A DNA stretch of 64,000 nt from Crotalaria pallida. Its lineage: Eukaryota; Streptophyta; Magnoliopsida; Fabales; Fabaceae. The notes under the pieces are model-generated. The model ran no database searches, was not told the DNA's origin, and saw nothing but the letters and a program-made list of their open reading frames with translations. This document shows, piece by piece, positions 1 through 9,480 of this stretch. The stretch spans positions 69,409,290-69,473,289 of the forward strand of contig CM075649.1 in NCBI GenBank assembly GCA_037953625.1. The letters are read 5' to 3'. A program made the position numbers and the translations under genes. How positions within the stretch are numbered: the first letter of the stretch is position 1; each line of letters opens with the position of its first letter.

Positions 1-579
1 ATCATTCTAATGGTTCATATAAGTCCAAATACATATTCCCAGACCATTCTAAGCCTTTAGAATACTCTCTTCACCATTCTACACTTGTTAGAACCTCCAA
101 GGACTCGTGCTACACCCTCTACGTCACTTGGGGTACCGAGCAATGTTTAGGATCATTCTAATGGTTCTTATAAGTCCTAATACACATTCCTAGATCATTC
201 TAAGCCTTTAGAATACTCTCTTAACCATTCTACACTTGTTAGAACCTCCAAGGACTCATGCTACACGCTCTACGTCCCTTAGGGACTCAAGCATTGTTTA
301 GGATCATTCTAATGGTTCTTATAAATCCAAATACATATTCCTAGACCATTCTAAGCCTTTAGAATACTCTCTTAACCATTCTACACTTGTTAGAACCTCC
401 AAGGACTCGTGCTACACCCTCTACGTCACTTGGGGTACCGAGCAATGTTTAGGATCATTCTAATGGTTCTTATAAGTCCTAATACACATTCCTAGACCAT
501 TCTAAGCCTTTAGAATACTCTCTTAACCATTCTACACTTGTTAGAACATTCAAGGACTCGTGCTACACCCTCTACGTCC

Positions 580-593
580 CTTGGTGTACCAAG
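580..593. other. Class C cassette: perfect dyad (example copy)
   Basis: CTTGG-TGTA-CCAAG, a perfect 5-bp stem with a 4-nt loop at the position of the variable cassette. Class C monomers usually also carry TTAGAACATCC (or TTAGAACATTC) instead of TTAGAACCTCC. On the - arm the same class appears as CTTGGTACACCAAG. Confidence 0.85.
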
Positions 594-602
594 CAATGTT
601 TA

Positions 603-750
603 GGATCATTCTAATGGTTCTTATAAGTCCTAATACACATTCCTAGATTCTAAGCCTTTAGAATACTCTCTTAACCATTATACACTTGTTAAAACCTCCA
701 AGGACTCATGCTACACCCTCTACGTCCCTTGAGGACTCAAGTATTGTTTA
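603..750 (+). repeat. Class D monomer, 148 bp
   Basis: This monomer reads CCTAGATTCTAAG where the standard has CCTAGACCATTCTAAG, a 3-bp deletion of CCA, giving 148 bp (the next monomer starts at 751). It also has CCATTATACAC and GTTAAAACC. Later + arm class D copies have one further base missing (GTTAAACC), for example 3,016-3,162 at 147 bp. These short monomers are the main length markers in the + arm and explain most departures of HOR periods from multiples of 151. The same CCA deletion occurs in - arm class D monomers (as AGAATCTAGG, for example near 44,108). Confidence 0.9.
728..741. other. Class D cassette: perfect dyad with both arms changed (example copy)
   Basis: CTTGA-GGAC-TCAAG, again a perfect 5-bp stem. 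Compared with class C the innermost pair has changed from G/C to A/T on both sides, so symmetry is kept. On the - arm it reads CTTGAGTCCTCAAG. Confidence 0.85.
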
Positions 751-2086
751 GGATCATTCTAATGGTTCTTATAAGTCCTAATACACATTCCTAGACCATT
801 CTAAGCCTTTAGAATACTCTCTTAACCATTCTACACTTGTTAGAACATCCAAGGACTCGTGCTACACCCTCTACGTCACTTGGGGTACCGAGCAATGTTT
901 AGGATCATTCTAATGGTTCTTATAAGTCCTAATACACATTCCTAGACCATTGTAAGCCTTTAGAATACTCTCTTAACCAATCTACACTTGTTAGAACATC
1001 CAAGGACTCGTGCTACACCCTCTACGTCCCTTGGTGTACCATGCAATGTTTAGGATCATTCTAATGGTTCTTATAAGTCCTAATACACATTCCTAGACCA
1101 TTCTAAGCCTTTAGAATACTCTCTTAACCATTCTACACTTGTTAGAACCTCCAAGGACTCATGCTACACGCTCTACGTCCCTTGGGGACTCAAGCAATGT
1201 TTAGGATCATTCTAATGGTTCTTATAAGTCCTAATACACCTTCCTAGACCATTCTAAGCCTTTAGAATACTCTCTTAACCATTCTACACTTGTTAGAACC
1301 TCCAAGGACTCATGCTACACCCTCTACGTCCCTTGGGGACTCAAGCACTGTTTAGGATCATTCTAATGGTTCATATAAGTCCAAATACATATTCCTAGAC
1401 CATTCTAAGCCTTTAGAATACTCTCTTAACCATTCTACACTTGTTAGAACCTCCAAGGACTCGTGCTACACCCTCTACGTCCTTTGGGGTACATGGAAAT
1501 GTTTAGGATCATTCTAAAGGTTCTTATAAGTCCTAATACACATTCCTAGACCATTCTAAGCCTTTAGAATACTCTCTTAACCATTCTACACTTGTTTGAA
1601 CATCCAAGGGCTCGTGCTACACCCTCTACGTCCTCTAGGGTACCAAGAAATGTTTAGGATCATTCTAATGGTTCTTATAAGTCCTAATACACATTCCTAG
1701 ACCATTCTAAGCCTTTAGAATACTCTCTTAACCATTCTACACTTGTTAGAACCTCCAAGGACTCATGTTACACGCTCTACGTCCCTTGGGGACTCAAGCA
1801 TTCTTTAGGATCATTCTAATGGTTCTTATAAGTCCAAATACATATTACTAGACCATTCTAAGCCTTTAGAATACTCTCTTAACCATTCTACACTTTTCAG
1901 AACCTCCAAGGACTCACGCTACACGCTCTACGTCCCTTGTGGACTCAAGCATTGTTTAGGATCATTCTAATGGTTCTTATAAATCCAAATACATATTCCT
2001 AGACCATTCTAAGCCTTTAGAATACTCTCTTAACCATTCTACACTTGTTAGAACCTCCAAGGACTCGTGCTACACCCTCTACGTCA

Positions 2087-2100
2087 CTTGGGGTACCGAG
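2087..2100. other. Class A cassette with KpnI site (example copy)
   Basis: CTTGG-GGTA-CCGAG at phases 129-142. The two arms pair except for one T/G mismatch. GGTACC at 2092-2097 is a KpnI/Acc65I site. Class A monomers are frequent in both arms (as CTCGGTACCCCAAG on the - arm). Digestion with KpnI should therefore give a ladder of 151-bp multiples with HOR-specific spacing. Confidence 0.85.
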
Positions 2101-2126
2101 CAATGTTTAGGATCATTCTAATGGTT

Positions 2127-2134
2127 CTTATAAG
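2127..2134. other. 8-bp palindrome CTTATAAG (example copy)
   Basis: A perfect palindrome at phases 18-25 in most monomers of both arms. Variants are CATATAAG (in monomers with TTCATATAAG) and CTTATAAA (in monomers with ATAAATCC). It contains a TATAA-like core, but there is nothing downstream to suggest a gene promoter, so it is listed as sequence structure only. Confidence 0.7.
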
Positions 2135-2156
2135 TCCTAATACACATTCCTAGACC

Positions 2157-2174
2157 ATTCTAAGCCTTTAGAAT
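2157..2174. other. Perfect 7-bp dyad with 4-nt loop (example copy)
   Basis: ATTCTAA, loop GCCT, TTAGAAT: a perfect inverted repeat at monomer phases 48-65. It is present in most monomers of both arms, which makes it one of the best-kept parts of the monomer. A few have single changes (for example CAAAGCC, TTATAGGCC, AATCCTTTAG) that weaken one arm. Short dyads are common in centromeric satellites of several eukaryotes and have been proposed to favour non-B DNA; a role here is inference only. Confidence 0.85.
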
Positions 2175-2187
2175 ACTCTCTTAACCA

Positions 2188-2204
2188 TTCTACACTTGTT
2201 AGAA
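2188..2204. other. Second, weaker dyad (example copy)
   Basis: TTCTA, 7-nt spacer CACTTGT, TAGAA at phases 79-95. It resembles the first dyad (CCATTCTA followed by TTAGAA) at an offset of about 30 bp and looks like a diverged duplicate of it. In class D monomers the left arm is changed (CCATTATACAC) and the right arm is also changed (GTTAAACC or GTTAAAACC), so the dyad is lost there. Confidence 0.7.
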
Positions 2205-4521
2205 CCTCCAAGGACTCATGCTACACGCTCTACGTCCCTTAGGGACTCAAGCATTGTTTAGGATCATTCTAATGGTTCATATAAGTCCAAATACATATTC
2301 CTAGACCATTCAAAGCCTTTAGAATACTCTCTTCACCATTCTACACTTGTTAGAACCTCCAAGGACTCGTGCTACACCCTCTACGTCACTTGGGGTACCG
2401 AGCAATGTTTAGGATCATTCTAATGGTTCTTATAAGTCCTAATACACATTCCTAGACCATTCTAAGCCTTTAGAATACTCTCTTAACCATTCTACACTTG
2501 TTAGAACCTCCAAGGACTCGTGCTACACCCTCTACGTCCTTTGGGGTACATGGAAATGTTTAGGATCATTCTAATGGTTCTTATAAGTCCTAATACACAT
2601 TCCTAGACCATTCTAAGCCTTTAGAATACTCTCTTAACCATTCTACACTTGTTAGAACCTCCAAGGACTCATGTTACACGCTCTACGTCCCTTGGGGACT
2701 CAAGCATTCTTTAGGATCATTCTAATGGTTCTTATAAGTCCAAATACATATTACTAGACCATTCTAAGCCTTTAGAATACTCTCTTAACCATTCTACACT
2801 TTTTAGAACCTCCAAGGACTCACGCTACACGCTCTACGTCCCTTGGGGACTCAAGCATTGTTTAGGATCATTCTAATGGTTCTTATAAATCCAAATACAT
2901 ATTCCTAGACCATTCTAAGCCTTTAGAATACTCTCTTAACCATTCAACACTTGTTAGAACATCCAAGGACTCGTGCTACACTCTCTACGTCCCTTGGTGT
3001 ACCAAGCAATGTTTCGGATCATTCTAATGGTTCTTATAAGTCCTAATACACATTCCTAGATTCTAAGCCTTTAGAATACTCTCTTAACCATTATACACTT
3101 GTTAAACCTCCAAGGACTCATGCTACACCCTCTACGTCCCTTGAGGACTCAAGTATTGTTTAGGATCATTCTAATGGTTCTTATAAATCCTAATACACAT
3201 TCCTAGACCATTCTAAGCCTTTAGAATACTCTCTTAACCATTCTACACTTGTTAGAACATCCAAGGACTCGTGCTACACCCTCTACGTCCCTTGGTGTAC
3301 CAAGCAATGTTTAGGATCATTCTAATGGTTCTTATAAGTCCTAATACACCTTTCTAGACCATTCTAAGCCTTTAGTATACTCTCTTAACCATTATACACT
3401 TGTTAAAACCTCCAAGGACTCGTGCTACACCCTCTATGTCCCTTGAGGACTCAAGTATTGTTTAGGGTCATTCTAATGGTTCTTATAAGTCCTAATAAAC
3501 ATTCCTAGACCATTCTAAGCCTTTAGAATACTATCTTAACCATTCTACACTTGTTAGAACATCCAAGGACTCGTGCTACACCCTCTACATCCCTTGGTGT
3601 ACCAAGCAATGTTTAGGATCATTCTAATGGTTCTTATAAGTCCTAATACACCTTCCTAGACCATTCTAAGCCTTTAGAATACTCTCTTAACCATTCTACA
3701 CTTGTTAGAACCTCCAAGGACTCATGCTACACCCTCTACGTCCCTTGGGGACTCAAGAAATGTTTAGGATCATTCTAATGGTTCATATAAGTCCAAATAC
3801 ATATTCCTTGACCATTCTAAGCCTTTAGAATACTCTCTTAACCATTCTACACTTGTTATAACCTCCAAGGACTCGTGCTACACCCTCTACGTCCTTTGGG
3901 GTACCAACCAATGTTTAGGATCATACTAATGGTTCTTATAAGTGCTAATACACATTCCTAGACCATTATAGGCCTTTAGAATACTCTCTTAACCATTCTA
4001 CACTTGTTAGAACCTCCAAGGACTCATGCGACACGCTCTACTTCCCTTGGGGACTCAAGCATTATTTAGGATCATTCTAATGGTTCTTATAAGTCCAAAT
4101 ACATATTCCTAGACCATTCTAAGCCTTTAGAATACACTCTTAACCATGCTACACTTGTTAGAACCTCCAAGGACTTGTGCTACACCCTCTACGTCACTTG
4201 GGGTACCGAGCAATGTTTAGGATCATTCTAATGGTTCTTATAAGTCCTAATACACATTCCTAGACCATTCTAAGCCTTTAGAATACTCTCTTAACCATTC
4301 TACACTTGTTAGAACCTCCAAGGACTCATGCTACACGCTCTACGTTCCTTGGGGACTCAAGCATTGTTTAGGATCATTCTAATGGTTCTTATAAGTCCAA
4401 ATACATATTACTAGACCATTCTAAGCCTTTAGAATACTCTCTTAACTATTCTACACTTGTTAGAACCTCCAAGGACTCATGCTACACGCTCTCCGTCCCT
4501 TGGGGACTCAAGCATTGTTTA

Positions 4522-7390
4522 GGATCATTCTAATGGTTCTTATAAGTCCAAATACATATTCCTAGAACATTCTAAGCCTTTAGAATACTCTCTTAACCAT
4601 TCTACACTTGTTAGAACCTCCAAGGACTCATGCTACACGCTCTACTTCCCTTGGGGACTCAAGCATTGTTTTGGATCATTCTAATGGTTCTTATAAGTCC
4701 AAATTCATTTTCCTAGACCATTCTAATCCTTTAGAATACACTCTTGACCATTCTACACTTGTTAGAGCCTCCAAGGACTCGTGCTACACCCTCTACGTCA
4801 CTTGGGGTACCGAGCAATGTTTAGGATCATTCTAATGGTTCTTATAAGTCCTAATACACATTCCTAGACCATTCTAAGCCTTTAGAATACTCTCTTAACC
4901 ATTCTACACTTGTTAGAACCTCCAAGGACTCATGCTACACGCTCTACGTCCCTTACGGACTCAAGCATTGTTTAGGATCATTCTAATGGTTCTTATAAAT
5001 CCAAATACATATTACTAGACCATTCTAAGCCTTTAGAATACTCTCTTAACCATTCTACACTTGTTAGAACCTCCAAGGACTCGTGCTACACCCTCTACGT
5101 CACTTGGGGTACCGAGCAATGTTTAGGATCATTCTAATGGTTCTTATAAGTCCTAATACGCATTCCTAGACCATTCTAAGCCTTTAGAATACTCTCTTAA
5201 CCATTCTACACTTGTTAGAACATTCAAGGACTCGTGCTACACCCTCTACGTCACTTGGGGTACCGAGCAATGTTTAGGATCATTCTAATGGTTCTTATAA
5301 GTCCTAATACACATTCCTAGACCATTCTAAGCCTTTAGAATACTCTCTTAACCATTCTACACTTGTTAGAACCTCCAAGGACTCATGCTACACGCTCTAC
5401 GTCCCTTGGGGACTCAAGCATTGTTTAGGATCATTCTAATGGTTCTTATAAGTCCAAATACATATTCCAAGAACATTCTAAGCCTTTAGAATACTCTCTT
5501 AACCATTCTACACTTGTTAGAACCTCCAACGACTCATGCTACACGCTCAACTTCCCTTGGGGACTCAAGCATTGTTTTGGATCATTCTAATGGTTCTTAT
5601 AAGTCCAAATTCATTTTCCTAGACCATTCTAATCCTTTAGAATACACTCTTGACCATTCTACACTTGTTAGAACCTCCAAGGACTCGTGCTACACCATCT
5701 ACGTCACTTGGGGTACCGAGCAATGTTTAGGATCATTCTAATGGTTCTTATAAGTCCTAATACACATTCCTAGACCATTCTAAGCCTTTAGAATACTCTC
5801 TTAACCATTCTACACTTGTTAGAACCTCCAAGGACTCATGCTACACGCTCTACGTCCCTTACGGACTCAAGCATTGTTTAGGATCATTCTAATGGTTCTT
5901 ATAAATCCAAATACATATTACTAGACCATTCTAAGCCTTTAGAATACTCTCTTAACCATTCTACACTTGTTAGAACCTCCAAGGACTCGTGCTACACCCT
6001 CTACGTCACTTGGGGTACCGAGCAATGTTTAGGATCATTCTAATGGTTCTTATAAGTCCTAATACGCATTCCTAGACCATTCTAAGCCTTTAGAATACTC
6101 TCTTAACCATTCTACACTTGTTAGAACATTCAAGGACTCGTGCTACACCCTCTACGTCACTTGGGGTACCGAGCAATGTTTAGGATCATTCTAATGGTTC
6201 TTATAAGTCCTAATACACATTCCTAGACCATTCTAAGCCTTTAGAATACTCTCTTAACCATTCTACACTTGTTAGAACCTCCAAGGACTCATGCTACACG
6301 CTCTACGTCCCTTGGGGACTCAAGCATTGTTTAGGATCATTCTAATGGTTCTTATAAGTCCAAATACATATTCCAAGAACATTCTAAGCCTTTAGAATAC
6401 TCTCTTAACCATTCTACACTTGTTAGAACCTCCAACGACTCATGCTACACGCTCAACTTCCCTTGGGGACTCAAGCATTGTTTTGGATCATTCTAATGGT
6501 TCTTATAAGTCCAAATTCATTTTCCTAGACCATTCTAATCCTTTAGAATACACTCTTGACCATTCTACACTTGTTAGAACCTCCAAGGACTCGTGCTACA
6601 CCATCTACGTCACTTGGGGTACCGAGCAATGTTTAGGATCATTCTAATGGTTCTTATAAGTCCTAATACACATTCCTAGACCATTCTAAGCCTTTAGAAT
6701 ACTCTCTTAACCATTCTACACTTGTTAGAACCTCCAAGGACTCATGCTACACGCTCTACGTCCCTTGGGGACTCAAGCATTGTTTAGGATCATTCTAATG
6801 GTTCTTATAAGTCCAAATACATATTCCAAGAACATTCTAAGCCTTTAGAATACTCTCTTAACCATTCTACACTTGTTAGAACCTCCAAGGACTCATGCTA
6901 CACGCTCAACTTCCCTTGGGGACTCAAGCATTGTTTTGGATCATTCTAATGGTTCTTATAAGTCCAAATTCATTTTCCTAGACCATTCTAATCCTTTAGA
7001 ATACACTCTTGACCATTCTACACTTGTTAGAACCTCCAAGGACTCGTGCTACACCATCTACGTCACTTGGGGTACCGAGCAATGTTTAGGATCATTCTAA
7101 TGGTTCTTATAAGTCCTAATACACATTCCTAGACCATTCTAAGCCTTTAGAATACTCTCTTAACCATTCTACACTTGTTAGAACCTCCAAGGAATCATGC
7201 TACACGCTCTACTTCCCTTGGGGACTCAAGCATTGTTTTGGATCATTCTAATGGTTCTTATAAGTCCAAATTCATTTTCCTAGACCATTCTAATCCTTTA
7301 GAATACACTCTTGACCATTCTACACTTGTTAGAACCTCCAAGGACTCGTGCTACACCCTCTACGTCACTTGGGGTACCGAGCAATGTTTA
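4522..7390 (+). repeat. 906-bp HOR (6 monomers), two full copies plus partial ones
   Basis: Units start at 4,522, 5,428 and 6,334, spaced exactly 906 = 6 x 151 bp. The unit begins with a marked monomer pair: one with ACTTCCCTTGGGG and GCATTGTTTTGGATC, then one with AAATTCATTTTCC and AATCCTTTAG. Then follow CCCTTACGGACTC, ATAAATCC class A, AATACGCATT class A, and a class B monomer. Units 2 and 3 share CCAAGAACATT and CCAACGACTC, absent from unit 1, so the second duplication is younger. The third unit breaks after the marked pair. The pair then recurs at +453 and +302 bp, giving five copies in all. The marked pair lacks the usual TAG at the monomer start, which opens a meaningless 75-codon frame beginning at TTG. 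Confidence 0.93.
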
Positions 7391-7543
7391 GGATCATTCT
7401 AATGGTTTTTATAAGTCCTAATAAACATTCCTAGACCATTCTAAGCGTTTAGAATACTCTCTTAACCATTCTACACTTGTTAGAACCTCCAAGGACTCAT
7501 GCTACACGCTCTACGTCCCTTAGGGACTCAAGCATTGTTTAGG

Positions 7544-9480
7544 ATCATTCTAATGGTTCATATAAGTCCAAATACATATTCCCAGACCATTCTAAGCCTT
7601 TAGAATACTCTCTTCACCATTCTACACTTGTTAGAACCTCCAAGGACTCGTGCTACACCCTCTACGTCACTTGGGGTACCGAGCAATGTTTAGGATCATT
7701 CTAATGGTTCTTATAAGTCCTAATACACATTCCTAGATCATTCTAAGCCTTTAGAATACTCTCTTAACCATTCTACACTTGTTAGAACCTCCAAGGACTC
7801 ATGCTACACGCTCTACGTCCCTTAGGGACTCAAGCATTGTTTAGGATCATTCTAATGGTTCTTATAAATCCAAATACATATTCCTAGACCATTCTAAGCC
7901 TTTAGAATACTCTCTTAACCATTCTACACTTGTTAGAACCTCCAAGGACTCGTGCTACACCCTCTACGTCACTTGGGGTACCGAGCAATGTTTAGGATCA
8001 TTCTAATGGTTCTTATAAGTCCTAATACACATTCCTAGACCATTCTAAGCCTTTAGAATACTCTCTTAACCATTCTACACTTGTTAGAACATTCAAGGAC
8101 TCGTGCTACACCCTCTACGTCCCTTGGTGTACCAAGCAATGTTTAGGATCATTCTAATGGTTCTTATAAGTCCTAATACACATTCCTAGATTCTAAGCCT
8201 TTAGAATACTCTCTTAACCATTATACACTTGTTAAAACCTCCAAGGACTCATGCTACACCCTCTACGTCCCTTGAGGACTCAAGTATTGTTTAGGATCAT
8301 TCTAATGGTTCTTATAAGTCCTAATACACATTCCTAGACCATTCTAAGCCTTTAGAATACTCTCTTAACCATTCTACACTTGTTAGAACATCCAAGGACT
8401 CGTGCTACACCCTCTACGTCACTTGGGGTACAGAGCAATGTTTAGGATCATTCTAATGGTTCTTATAAGTCCTAATACACATTCCTAGACCATTGTAAGC
8501 CTTTAGAATACTCTCTTAACCAATCTACACTTGTTAGAACATCCAAGGACTCGTGCTACACCCTCTACGTCCCTTGGTGTACCATGCAATGTTTAGGATC
8601 ATTCTAATGGTTCTTATAAGTCCTAATACACATTCCTAGACCATTCTAAGCCTTTAGAATACTCTCTTAACCATTCTACACTTGTTAGAACCTCCAAGGA
8701 CTCATGCTACACGCTCTACGTCCCTTGGGGACTCAAGCAATGTTTAGGATCATTCTAATGGTTCTTATAAGTCCTAATACACCTTCCTAGACCATTCTAA
8801 GCCTTTAGAATACTCTCTTAACCATTCTACACTTGTTTGAACATCCAAGGGCTCGTGCTACACCCTCTACGTCCTCTAGGGTACCAAGAAATGTTTAGGA
8901 TCATTCTAATGGTTCTTATAAGTCCTAATACACATTCCTAGACCATTCTAAGCCTTTAGAATACTCTCTTAACCATTCTACACTTGTTTGAACATCCAAG
9001 GGCTCGTGCTACACCCTCTACGTCCTCTAGGGTACCAAGAAATGTTTAGGATCATTCTAATGGTTCTTATAAGTCCTAATACACATTCCTAGACCATTCT
9101 AAGCCTTTAGAATACTCTCTTAACCATTCTACACTTGTTAGAACCTCCAAGGACTCATGTTACACGCTCTACGTCCCTTGGGGACTCAAGCATTCTTTAG
9201 GATCATTCTAATGGTTCTTATAAGTCCAAATACATATTACTAGACCATTCTAAGCCTTTAGAATACTCTCTTAACCATTCTACACTTTTCAGAACCTCCA
9301 AGGACTCACGCTACACGCTCTACGTCCCTTGTGGACTCAAGCATTGTTTAGGATCATTCTAATGGTTCTTATAAATCCAAATACATATTCCTAGACCATT
9401 CTAAGCCTTTAGAATACTCTCTTAACCATTCTACACTTGTTAGAACCTCCAAGGACTCGTGCTACACCCTCTACGTCACT
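7544..9480 (+). repeat. Right copy of the roughly 7.5-kb long-range duplication
   Basis: Partner of 1-2,088. The register shifts by one monomer between the two matching parts because the CTCTAGGGTACCAAG (class F-like) monomer occurs twice here (8,872 and 9,023) but once in the left copy (1,631). Just before it, the left copy carries class B and class E monomers that this copy lacks. The match stops at about 9,480, where this copy reads TACCAAGCAATGTTTTGG and the left copy TACCGAGCAATGTTTAGG. Confidence 0.87.

Larger units (their letters stand above)
1..2088 (+). repeat. Left copy of a roughly 7.5-kb long-range duplication
   Basis: Bases 1-1,290 recur at 7,544-8,833 (offset 7,543), shown by matching rare variants: CCCAGACC at the start, the 148-bp class D monomer (642 and 8,184) and CCATGCAATG (1,041 and 8,584). 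I noticed one substitution (CCGAG versus CAGAG near 8,431). Bases 1,502-2,088 match 8,894-9,480 at offset 7,392, one monomer less, with markers TCCTCTAGGG (1,631 and 9,023) and CTTTTCAG (1,893 and 9,285). The offset 7,543 equals 50 x 151 minus 7, which is exactly the -3 and -4 of the two short monomers in between (603 and 3,016). The matching segment between is not a clean copy, so the block has been rearranged since. Confidence 0.88.
2110..2260 (+). repeat. Example 151-bp monomer (class B cassette, CTTAGGGACTCAAG)
   Basis: A typical full-length monomer, used here to define phase (phase 1 = 2110). In order: GGATCATTCTAATGG (1-15), palindrome CTTATAAG (18-25), AATACACATTCCTAGACC (variable among monomers, about 30-47), dyad ATTCTAA-GCCT-TTAGAAT (48-65), ACTCTCTTAA (66-75), second dyad TTCTA-7 nt-TAGAA (79-95), CCTCCAAGGACTC (96-108), then a CpG-bearing variable part to about 145 and the end AATGTTTA. 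A class A monomer counted by hand has 62 G or C in 151 (41%). CCATTCTA and TTAGAA each recur about 30-31 bp apart (phases 46 and 76; 59 and 90), suggesting the monomer itself grew from a roughly 30-bp subrepeat. Confidence 0.95.

Noticed and set aside
2127..2134. TATA box promoter (CTTATAAG)
   Set aside because: It occurs in nearly every monomer, on both strands by symmetry, without any gene downstream. Satellite transcription is possible but not shown by the sequence.
2157..2174. Heat-shock element
   Set aside because: TTCTAA-GCCT-TTAGAA has TTC and GAA blocks but not the regular 5-bp alternating spacing of three or more units needed for a convincing element.
4608..7402. Five open reading frames of 75 codons (4608, 5514, 6420, 6873, 7175) as possible genes
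   Set aside because: They start at TTG, lie wholly inside satellite monomers, are spaced at multiples of 151 bp, have no similarity I recognise, and follow from loss of a TAG in one HOR dimer. No promoter or other gene context.
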